Assembly: GCF_000372725.1 (NCBI RefSeq)
Contig: NW_005198118.1
Coordinates: forward strand, 5,558-44,716
Reading direction: 5' to 3'
Length of the DNA stretch: 39,159 bases
From: Emiliania huxleyi CCMP1516
Lineage: Eukaryota > Haptophyta > Isochrysidales > Noelaerhabdaceae
A program made the translations under genes and the position numbers. The notes under the pieces are model-generated. The model did not search any database. It saw nothing but the letters and a program-made list of their open reading frames with translations, and was not told where the DNA came from. This document shows, in pieces, positions 29,327 through 38,211 of this stretch (position 1 is its first letter; each line of letters starts with the position of its first letter).

Positions 29327-30240
29327 CCGCTTTCTGGAGGGGAGACCGTCGGACGCGCGGATGATGAGCGCAGAGCTTCTCGTCGACTTTGTGACATCGC
29401 GTCAGATCCGTGTTTTCTCGTCTTGCGGTACATCTCTCCGCTCGCCACCTCACGCTCCGCCGTCCGGCCATGGATGGTTCGATGGAGCTCGCCGAGCTCC
29501 ATCGAACCATCCAACTCCGGTCACCGGGTCTGAACGCGCTCAGCCTCAGGAGGTACCAAACCGCGCGAATTCTGCACGCCTCGCTGCACCGCTGGCTTGA
29601 CTGAATCAGGCAGCAGCAGGCTGCTGCTATTGCCACAGCAGCAGTCTGCTGCGGCCCCAATACGCAAGTTAATGACCAGCATTGCTGCCGGGGGCATTCG
29701 AGCCGCCACAGCCGGTGTGCGGCTGTGCACTGCCACCTGCCCGCGGCTACGCACATGTGCGCTCGCATTGGATGAGCCCTGCTGATGGACCTGCGTCGCC
29801 TAGCTGCACGAGAGCAATGCCGCAGGCGGCGGCCGTGGCATACACTGCGAGCACACTTGGTGCAGCTGCGAGGTGCAGCAAGAGCACGTCGTTCCTGCCT
29901 CTGATGCCACTCTCGCGGCTTGTAGCGCGTCACTCGCGCATGGGCATGCTCTCCAGGAGCTATGGCGGGCGCGTGTGTGGGGCTGTAGCCTGTGTTTGGC
30001 CGGTTCTGACCCGTTTACTATCAGTACCATGCCTGGGCCACAAGAATCGCACACGGGGAGCGGCTCAGGGACCCAGTAAGCCGCGGAATATCGCCAAATG
30101 GTCACAACCCGGCTCACCCAGGGCTGGACCTAGTCGCGCTCGCGCTCGCGCGGCGCGCGCTATGGGACAGCCCAGGCGCTAGGCGGTTCCGGTGGGAGCA
30201 AAAGAATTTTACTACGGCGGCGTTACGGCGCTCGGAAACC
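29327..30240. other. Region without a recognised gene
   Basis: Short overlapping frames only. It contains the perfect palindrome at 29471-29513 and CAG/CTG-rich inverted repeats at about 29608-29655 (GCAGCAGCAGGCTGCTGC, GCAGCAGTCTGCTGC). Confidence 0.4.
29471..29513. repeat. Perfect palindrome, 21-bp arms and 1-nt centre
   Basis: TGGATGGTTCGATGGAGCTC (plus G) at 29471-29491 is the exact inverse of 29493-29513, with a single C between. Transcribed either way it forms a long hairpin with almost no loop. Confidence 0.9.
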
Positions 30241-33200
30241 CTAGCCCCCAGATGCGGCTGCCGCGCGAGCAGCGGAAGCGAGTGCTCTCGGCGGCGGCGC
30301 CGGCTCGGCGAGGAAGACCTGCGGCGCCCTGCGCTCTCGCGTAAAACGAGAGGCGCCGTCCGGCGGGCGCGCCGCGGCAGGACGGCCGCCAGCCGTGGCT
30401 CCCCCGCCTCGCTGTGGAGCCTCCCGTCCCACCAGCGGCAGCGCCTCCCCCTCCGGCGCCTCCATCCCCGCCGCTGCCTCTGCCGCCGCCCCCTCCTCCT
30501 CCTCCCCCCTCACCTCCTCCTCCTCGGCCTCCTCCTCTACCTCGATCTGCACGGCCTCGTCCGATGCCCCCGTCTCCGCAATCGTCGCCGCTGCGTCTGC
30601 GAATGTCGCAACTGACGCCGCCGCGTTCGCCTCCGCCGCCGTCTCTGTCTCCGCCTCCGCCTCCACCTCAGCCGTGTCCATCGCCACTGCTTGTCCGGGC
30701 GGCGGTGGGCTGCGGCTGCGGCTCGAGCCCGGGCTGCTCCCCGCGCTCTCCTCTGCGCTCTCATCCAGCCAGAACTGGCAGCCGTAGTCAACGAGCAGCT
30801 CCTCGCCTGTCCACAGCCGCGGGCAAGCATCAGTCGCGCAGCGAGCTGCTGCACGCTCGGCTAGACCTCACCCACGTCTCGGCTAACCAACCGCATACCG
30901 GCCGCATACCGACATCTCGGCCGCATACCGGCCTCATACTGGCCGCATCTCGGCCGCTTCTCGGCCGCATCGCCTGGCTGGATGAGCCGCTGCGTCACCA
31001 CCGAGACGGCAACTTCGCCGGCCCCAGCCGCGTAGTGCAGCACGAAGGCCACGTTCGGCTGAGGCGCGATGCCCGTGTAGTCGTTGATGAAACGCGTCTC
31101 GTTGCCGTACTTGGCCGCGTCGATGTCGAACCGGCGCCCCGTCCGCCGCTCGCACACCTCCACCAGGTAGCGCGAGGTGTCGTACGCGCGCTGCGGTGTC
31201 AACAAGGGTGGGGCCGAGAGTCAACCCACTGCGTCTCACGAATGCGGAGACTGAAGGCTCCAAGGAGGTTCCACTAGAAGCTCCCGCTAAAAGCAAGGAG
31301 GTTCCACTAGAAGCTCCCGCTAAAAGCAATGAGGTTCCACTAGAAGCTCACGCTAAAAGCAAGGAGGTTCCACTAGAAGCTCCCGCGTGAAGCTCCCGCT
31401 AGGAGGCTCCTAGAAGGCTCCTAGAAGGCTCCACGATGGCTCCTAGAAGGTTCTCACCTGAGGCTTGACAAGGCCGGTGTAGTTGCCCAGCACGGCTCCG
31501 CACGGCAGGGTGACGGAGGCAAAGAGGCCGAACGCGCCCGCCGACACGCCCGCCGCTCCCACCGGCGCCGCGGCGGGGTGCTTTGGCGGCAGCGGCTGTA
31601 TTGAGACTCCGCCCATGCACCGCCACTGCGCCATCTCCATCCGTGCCGACGCCAAACCGGCAGCGTCGGTGGCGGCGTCGGCGGCGTCGGCGCGCGCCCC
31701 ACCCACCGCCGGCTCCACCCAGAGCAGGAAGGGCGCGTAGACCACCCCGGCCGGCCAGTTGGGAGGGAGCGTGCGCGGCCTCGCCCGCCGCGCCGACCCG
31801 CCCTCCCTCCCCCGCCGGCCGGCGGCGGCGGCTATGTCGAGCGGCACGCAAGACCAACCGGCGCCCGCGGCGTCGAGCGACCACGCCCAGTCGGGGTACA
31901 GACCGGCCGCCTCCGCGCCGCGGTCGAAGGCGGCGACCGTCGCGGGGTCGTGAATGTGGTGCACCGGCTCCCAGGACGCGCCTAGCTCCGGACGAGAGAG
32001 GCTTGAAACGTCGAGTCGTGGTGCGGGGAGTTGCCCCGCTTAGCCTGTCAGTATGTGTGTCTGTGTGCGGCTGCGGGGTGCGCATGTGCGGGTGGTGCGT
32101 CAGCGTGAGCGCTCCTCCCCCGGTCGGGTCGCGCCACTTGATGAGGTATTCCGAGGCGCCCGAACGGCTGAGGCGGCGGCCGAGGATGCACTCGAACTCA
32201 CACATCGCCTCCGCCTCCTCGCCGCCGTCCCCGCTGCTACCACGGCCGCGCCGCCGCCGCCGCCGCCGCGCGCCGCTGCCCTGCACGCGCTGGCGTTTGC
32301 GGCTGCCGCCGCCGCCGCCGCCGCCGCTTCCTCCGCCGCCGCTTCCGCTTCTTCCTCCGCCGCCGCCACTCTCGCCGTCTCCGCCGCTGCGGCTGGTGGC
32401 GTCGCCGCCATCGCCGCCAATGCCAGCACCTCCGCCGCCGCCGGTAGCGACGGAAGCGGCGGATTGGGAGCAACGCAGCGCCTCCCACCCTCCCGGGGGC
32501 GCCTGGAGCAGCGCCTCGGCGGGCGGCGTCAGGCTGCGGCGGAGGAGCGACGCCGCCGTCGACGGGGCGGACTGACCACCCTCCTTCCCGCGCAAGGCCA
32601 CTCTCTCCGCCTCTCCCTCAGCCTCCGCCTCCGCCGCTTCGCCGCCAGCGCCCGTCGGCGCCGCCACAGCCGCCACATCCGCCGCCGCCGCCGCCGCCGC
32701 GTGTGGCTGCGCGGGCGGAGGGGCTACAGGCGGCGCTGGCGACGGCGCGGGCGGCGCGCTTTCCGCGCCGTCGGCGGGCGCGTTGTCGGCGTTGTCGGCG
32801 TCGTCGTCGCCGCTGCACGAGGACGCCGCGCGCGATACGTACGTCGACACCTCGGCCAAGTAGGCAGCGGCTCGCTGCGCAATCTCGCGCACCTTGTCGG
32901 ACGCCTCGGGCGTGTCCTCCAAGGCCAGCAGCCGCGGCAGCGCGCCGACGGAGAGGAGCATCCGCGCGGTCTCGTGCCCGCGGTAGGCGAAGTTGAGCAT
33001 CGCGCGCGCGGCGCCGCCGCCGAGCGAGGCGTTGTGCAGCCCTGTGCGGCTGTGGGTGCAGAGCCACCGCGCCGAGGGCAGGGAGACGGTGGCGCGCCTA
33101 GAGGGCGGGCCGTGGCCGAGAGGTGTGGCCGAGTCATAGCTGAGGAGCCGCGGGGATCCGGTGGCGCGCTTTGCGAGGAGCAGTGGCACGAGGGCCGACA

Positions 33201-33370
33201 GCAGCCCGCTCGTCGACACCTCCTTGGCGCCCTGCCGGTCGAGGGTGAGGTTGGCCACCACCGCAGAGATGACGTAGCACAGCCCCAACGCCGCGCGCTC
33301 GCGCTCCGCGTCCGTCTCGCCGCTCTGCGAGGCAGACGCCGCACCCGCGCCGCTAGCCCCGCCGCCACCG

Positions 33371-33402
<32 letters not shown>

Positions 33403-34341
33403 GCCGCCGCCGCCGCCACTGCCGCCGCCGCCGCCGCCGCCACTACCCGCCTGCGCCTGCGCCTGCGCTGGTACTGCCGCCGCCTCCACCGAGGACCCCC
33501 CTGCCGCCCCGCTCGCCGCCGCCGCCGCCTCGCTCTCCGCTGCCGCCTCACTCGCCGCCGCCACCGCCGCCTCCTCCCTGCCAGAGGCAGCGGCCGCCGG
33601 CGACGTCGCGCACGGCGCCTCCCCGCCTGAGCAGGCCTCCGCCGCCGTGGGCGCCTCGCGCGCACCGAGGTGCGGAGCGCCAGGCTGCGAGGCGCCGAGC
33701 TGCGACGCGCAGCTGCGGAGCGTCTCCGCCAGCAGCTCGCCGGCTCGCGCCTTGACAAAGAGCCGGGCGTGGCCCGGGGCGGCGCCAGCGAGGTGGCTGA
33801 GCGAGACGAGGGCCCACTGGCGCTCGATCAGAGATGGCGCGCGCGGCGCGCCCTGCCGCAGCAGATCGCACAGCTCGCCGACCGCGCCCGCGCTGGCCAG
33901 CGCCGCTGCGCAGTCGCCGTCGCCCGAGAGGACACCCACCAGGAAGAGGGCGCGGTTGCGGCAGGCGATGGAGTCGCCGCGCAGCGAGGAGAGGAGGCGC
34001 GACCGCAGCGTCGCAGCCAGCTCCGACGTCCGCGAGCGGCCGCCGCCCAGCCGGCGGATGCAGTGCAGCAGCAGCAGCCGGGACGACTCGATTGAGTCGG
34101 ACTGCTCGGGAAGCGCGCCGGCGTCGCCGGCGTCGACCGAGATGCCGAGGCGCGCCAGTGCGTCGCGCGGCGGCTGCTCGCGCCCCTGGGCCAGCAGGTC
34201 GACGCGGCTGCCGCGGATCATGAAGCCGGTTTTCTTCGCGCCGTAGTAGACGGTTGTTGCCTTTCGCGCCGGGGTGAGAATGTAAGCCTCGCACTTCGTT
34301 GTGAAGACTGGGCCGCGCCACCCAAGAACTTTTGTGCGCAA
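30241..34341 (-). CDS. Chromodomain plus SET-domain protein with N-terminal repeat-like region (putative histone-lysine methyltransferase)
   Basis: SET enzymes transfer methyl groups from S-adenosylmethionine to lysines, usually on histones; chromodomains read methylated histone tails. The long first exon is open from 34341 (first in-frame ATG 34221, MIRGSRVDLLAQGREQ). Its N-terminal 450 residues resemble armadillo-like helices (RALFLVGVLSGDGDCAAALA, AVGELCDLLRQG, WALVSLSHLAG), split by Ala/Ser and poly-Gly linkers. Basic stretches (SRKRQR, RRRRRRRGRG) precede a chromodomain, FECILGRRLSRSGASEYLIK and WRDPTG, completed in the next exon by ASWEPVHHIHDPATVAAF. Then come SET pieces: FASVTLPCGAVLGNYTGLVK (exon 2 ends 31458), YLVEV...NETRFINDYTGIAPQPNVAF (exon 3, 30974-31190) and PGEELLVDYG (exon 4, 30241-30806), then an acidic tail. 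Introns 31191-31457 (GT-AG) and 30807-30973 (GC-AG) restore the frame exactly. The chromodomain intron border is unresolved. The usual N-H-S-C is N-D-Y-T, and no pre- or post-SET cysteine cluster is visible. Confidence 0.83.
30880..30965 (-). repeat. Intronic ATCTCGGCCGC minisatellite in the SET gene
   Basis: CTCGGCCGCAT and CATACCGGCCGC units fill most of the 167-bp GC-AG intron (30807-30973). Same core as the arrays at 19508 and 20262. Confidence 0.8.
31256..31452 (-). repeat. Intronic minisatellites in the SET gene
   Basis: Two families inside the 31191-31457 intron. One is about 39 bp: AGGAGGTTCCACTAGAAGCT then CCCGCTAAAAGCA, about four copies (31261-31390). The other is AAGGCTCCTAG, several copies (31400-31450), nearly the same as the AAGGTTCCTAG repeat in a transporter intron at 8021. 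Confidence 0.85.
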
Positions 34342-34590
34342 AGGTGGGACGTGGCTTGCCGCGGTTGTTGAAGTATAATTGGCTTGCCGCGGTTTTGTCG
34401 TAGCCGGGCGGGTCGATGGTAATTTGGAAATTCCTTGAGCACTTGAGCACTGGATAGGGTCGGTTCCGCATGGTACGGGACCCCTCGATCGTCTCGCCCT
34501 CCCTCACTGGTGTGTTCATTGGGGGGGGTCATAACAAACACGGTACAGGATCGAGGTGCACGCTGCTGAAGCAGTGTCGTCCCCCCTCTC

Positions 34591-35557
34591 CCCGACGGCG
34601 ATGGCGGTGTGACCGATCGAGCTACAAGAGGAGCTTGTTCAGCAGGATCCGGGATAGTCAGATGCACTACCTCACTGGGCCTGAGACCATCGTACGACAG
34701 CATCCCGTCACCGTCTCGGATTTATGTGGGGTCGAACCACTCCGGGATGGGCAAGCCCATCAATTTTCGTTTCGTATTTCCCTGCACTGGTTAATTGTCA
34801 GAATTCCTGTTGTGCAAGAGGGGAGGGGGCTCTGACGGAGTGTGTGGTGGGAGAGGGCAGGGAATGAGCGCAGGGGAGGGGGGGGGGGGGGCTCAGCCGT
34901 GCAAAAAGCAGCAATTAATAGTAGTAAAGCAATATTGCTCGGCCGTCCATGAAGTCCGTCTCGATCTGGAGGAGACGGGTCAACCCCGTGAGGACCAGAA
35001 TCCAGATCAGGTTCGCGTTGTCGTAGCCGGAGGGGATGTTGACCTTTAGCTCTTGGGGCCACCTTTCCGCTTTAGTTTTTTCCCCACTGACCACTCGGGC
35101 AACTTTTACCAAATGCAAAAGTTGCACCTTACCATTCGGGCAAATTCGATTGCATTTTACCACTCGATGAAACGGGCGGACGGAAAACGCGTTTGCGGCA
35201 GCTCGCCCGAGAGCTATGCATGAAGCGGCCGGCGCGCCACCGCAGCTCACCGATGGAGCCTGCGGAGCGGCTCAATCCACTGGCGCAGCAGCATCGCGAC
35301 CCATTCTCCAAGCACGGCCTCTGGCGTTGCGATTGCACAGAGAGCGAGCAATAGTCGCCAAAAACACTGATCTGTGTGCAGTGGATCTCCATGGCGGTCG
35401 CGCCCAGCGAAAGGACAACCGCGGGCCTCGGATGCTCGCCCGGATGCGGACCCGCCGTGCGAGTTGCAGCCCCGGAGGTGGCCAACCCAGCTCACCCCAA
35501 GAGAGGCCATGCCCAGGGTCAGGCATAAAAGGGGGGTGTTTTTCCGTCCGTCCGTGC
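34591..35557. repeat. Left arm of a large inverted repeat
   Basis: Pairs with 38212-39159 at roughly 90% identity by eye, for example TCTCGGAT...TGGGGTCGAACCACTCCGGG here and its inverse near 39005. The inner edge is sharp: GGGGGGTGTTTTTCCGTCCG then TCCGT, after which the arms diverge. The outer edge matches up to the window's last base, so the repeat may continue. A 92-residue frame containing GVSWVGHLRGCNSHGGSASG and CFWRLLLALCAIATPEAVLG is kept open in both arms. The left arm begins about 250 bp upstream of the SET gene's coding frame. Confidence 0.85.
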
Positions 35558-35606
35558 TTAGAGGAGCTGGCGAGAAGTTGACCGATATGCCCGGATAACA
35601 TGATTC

Positions 35607-36266
35607 CTTGACCAGCTCGAGCGGATTGGTGACCGCCGCGCCGATTCCGGCCGAGAGAAAGGAGGCAAAGAGGCCGCGCGCGAAGAGGAAGGAGGGCTCC
35701 TTCGTGCCAGCCGCCGCCTGGTGGGGCGGAGGGATCTCGTGGCCGAGCTCGCCAATGCTCCCTTTATGAGCGAGCTGTTTCTTTTTGCCGTACACGTCGT
35801 CGTCCGGTAGGCAGCTCAGCGCGTGAGGCAGACCGTCGAGACCCATCGACAGTGTGCAATGTCCGCCGAACGCGTCGGCCGTCATATTCCAGTTATATCC
35901 GGCGACAACGCCAAGCATTGGCGCGACCTCAACCTTTTCCGCCGAATCCAGAGACGACCACCCCGCCTCCATCAACGCGGGGCATCCGGCCGCTGCACAA
36001 ACGCCAAACACGCAGAGGCCGGGGCAGAGGACATGCTGGATGTCGTCAAATAGGAAGCGTGCAATCTTGTACTCCTCAGAGTTCTTGTCAATGCCACCAC
36101 CCCACTTCTCGAGCACTGCAGGGGCAGTGATCTTGTTGCCGCCGCGGCCTCGAGGAAGGAGGGTGGCGGCGAGCCAGCATGAGCCAACGAGGAGGACGAT
36201 GCCGATGGCTTTAGCTCGGGACCGATTCGGCCCGCCGACTTGCGGAGCCGGCACGATGAGCGACAT
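35607..36266 (-). CDS. Membrane protein exon ending in a mitochondrial-carrier signature (truncated)
   Basis: From ATG at 36266 (MSLIVPAPQVGGPNRSRAKA) the frame has a transmembrane segment (AIGIVLLVGSCWLAATLL), a Cys/Gly-containing stretch (VLCPGLCVFGVCAAAGCPAL) and, at its end, FLFARGLFASFLSAGIGAAV followed by TNPLELVK. P-L-E-L-V-K after a Gly-rich helix is the first carrier signature (P-x-D/E-x-x-K/R) of the SLC25 family, whose members exchange metabolites across the mitochondrial inner membrane. The rest of the carrier fold is absent. After TNPLELVK the frame runs without a stop through 50 bp into the inverted-repeat arm and ends at 35247. No good donor follows 35607. So it may be a carrier gene cut by the repeat, or an exon with an unusual donor. 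The long non-carrier N-terminus is atypical. Confidence 0.5.
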
Positions 36267-36476
36267 ATTGGGCGACGAAGCCCCCGACGCGCGGCGAGCG
36301 ACTACCTGGAAGTCGGCGCTCAAATCGTTTGATGTTACTTGTTAGGTTAAAAACTCGGTGTGGCGTCATGAGCTGTGCCCAGATTCGCTGCCGTCCCTCT
36401 TTTGATCGAAGAAACTCGAACGGGGCGCGGCTGGCCGCATCTTTGATTTGCGTGTGAGTGTTGAGGTGATGCGAGC

Positions 36477-36573
36477 GCGCGTGCGCGCGGCGCGCGTGCC
36501 GTTTTGGGTCTCTTTTATACCAGTGATGAAATGTAAACCGACTTTACCACGCGCGCGCACGCGCGCGCCGCGC
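36477..36573. repeat. Alternating purine-pyrimidine GC tracts in inverted orientation
   Basis: GCGCGCGTGCGCGCGGCGCG near 36477 and CACGCGCGCGCACGCGCGCG near 36548. Such strict alternation favours Z-DNA. The two can also pair with each other. Confidence 0.65.
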
Positions 36574-36840
36574 TCCTCGACTCTCTCGCACCCGCCCCGA
36601 GCCACGCCCCTCACGAGACAGGCGGCTGCGACCCTGAGAGTGCGCAGCGGTGCCGCTGGCGTGCTCACCACACCCATCCATCATGCCTGCATCATTCCTG
36701 CACGTACTGCCCGGTCTGGTCGGGGCGTGGGGCGAGATCTGGCATGGCGGCGCGCTTGAAGTGAGCGCCTTCGATCGTCTCGCGGCGACTGCTCGCAGGC
36801 CGGGCCGCCAGAAACTGTGCCGCTCAGCCATCCGCCGAAG

Positions 36841-36877
36841 CGAGCGCGCCGGCGGCGGTCCGCCGCCGGCGCGCTCG
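36841..36877. repeat. Perfect palindrome, 18-bp arms and 1-nt centre
   Basis: CGAGCGCGCCGGCGGCGG at 36841-36858 is inverted exactly at 36860-36877, with one T between. Same geometry as the palindrome at 29471. Confidence 0.9.
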
Positions 36878-37441
36878 GCTCAGTGTCTTCAAACCCGCCG
36901 CCGGTGGGGAGCTCCGCTTGCGGCCAGCCTCTGTGCGGCCAGCCTCGCTGTCCGTGAATCAAGCACTCTTCACGGCGGTTTGATTGTGGAATGTAGGTGT
37001 ATTGTTGGCAAATCAAGACACAGAGCTCACACAGAATCACAGCGGGAGGAAAGCGGCGAGTCGCAATTCCAGGGGTCGTTGTGGCGGGCCACCCTGTCCA
37101 GAGAGGCATGGATGCCAATCTGGGGTCTCTCGACCGAGTCTATGAGCCCTGGCCGCCTCCCGATCTTGGTGGTAAGGCCGCAGCCGAAGAGGGCGACGGA
37201 GATGGCGCGGGAGAGTACGGGTGTTCCAGGGGATCACGACACGCACCGACCCTTCACGAGCCGAAAGGCTGCACCCGGGGAAGGCACAGTAATCCGGGCA
37301 CGTGTTGGGCGCCCCATTCCGTTTAGGGCTAGGTCGGCTCAGGGCCCCGTCCACCTCCCTCCCACTTGGCGCGTGATAATGGGGAGATGCCACCCAGGCC
37401 AGCCAGGGCAGGGGCGGAGAGCGAGGGCGGAGGGCGGGATG

Positions 37442-37640
37442 GGCGCCAAGCGGGAGGGAGCGGACGGAGTGGAACGCACAGATGGGGGATAGCGAAGGCG
37501 GAGGGGCAGGAAGGGGGGAGGGCGGGCGGAGGGCGGGATGGGCGCCAAGCGGGAGGGAGCGAACGGAGTGGAATGCACAGATGGGGGATGGCGAAGGCGG
37601 AGGGGCAGAAAGGGGGGAGGGCGGCGGGAGGGCGGAAGTC
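37442..37640 (+). repeat. 99-bp tandem repeat, about two copies
   Basis: GGCGCCAAGCGGGAGGGAGC begins units at 37442 and 37541. The period is divisible by three, so frames stay open across it, but the translation is low-complexity and shows no domain. Confidence 0.85.
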
Positions 37641-38141
37641 GGCATGGGCGGGCGGCGGGTGGTTCGGTAGGGCGGGGGGGACGGCGTGGGGGCAAAAGCA
37701 AACAAGTACGGGGTCGCTGCGAGCATTGCTGACCTACGCTGCGAAAGAAGGGTCAGCTACCAGCACGCCACGCTCTGGACTGCGTCGGGCCGCGAGGTAG
37801 TAGCGACACCAGAGCGCCCGTCTTCGCGCGCGAATATAGTTAGCGCGGCCGTGCGCCTTGCTCGCGTGCGGGGAATTGAGCGGGGCGGCGGGGCCGGGGA
37901 TGAGCGGGGCGGCGGGGGCGGGCGGGAGGCGGCACCTTTGCTCGCGAAAACGAACGAGGACGTCGGGTTCGTTGATGAGTTGTCGTCCCCCCCCCTTACG
38001 GAAAGCAGAAATGAAGACGTTTTGGATTTTCTCTCTCTCTCAGTAAACGTATACAGGCCCTGAAAGGCCCTACGCGCGGCGTGAGAGCTCGGAAGCGATG
38101 GGAGCGTGTGCCGCAGGGCGCAGTGGGAATGTAAAACCAGG

Positions 38142-38185
38142 ATGGCTGTGCTGGCTCCTACACAGAGAGTACACAGCCATCTTAC
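38142..38185. repeat. Imperfect hairpin next to the right inverted-repeat arm
   Basis: GGATGGCTGTG at 38142 and CACAGCCATC near 38175 are inverses around a CTACACAGAGAG loop. A further GGATGGCTGAG follows. Confidence 0.65.
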
Positions 38186-38211
38186 CTAAGGATGGCTGAG
38201 CTGGAGAGAAA

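Larger units (their letters stand above)
36267..38211. other. Interior between the inverted-repeat arms, no recognised gene
   Basis: Only low-complexity frames are present. It holds an alternating CG/CA-rich inverted pair (36477-36503 and 36549-36573), the palindrome at 36841-36877, a 99-bp tandem repeat (37442-37640) and a hairpin near 38142-38185. Confidence 0.45.

Noticed and set aside
31256..31390. Regularly spaced ~39-bp repeats suggesting a CRISPR-like array
   Set aside because: The units are directly tandem without unique spacers and lie in a eukaryotic intron.
32053..33630. Long plus-strand frame rich in Ala and Arg
   Set aside because: It is the antisense of the SET gene's Ala/Gly-rich exon; composition follows from GCC/GGC triplet runs.
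37037..37726. Minus-strand frame with repeated PPSPLPAPPPS-type units
   Set aside because: Generated by the 99-bp tandem repeat whose period is divisible by three; no start context or domain.
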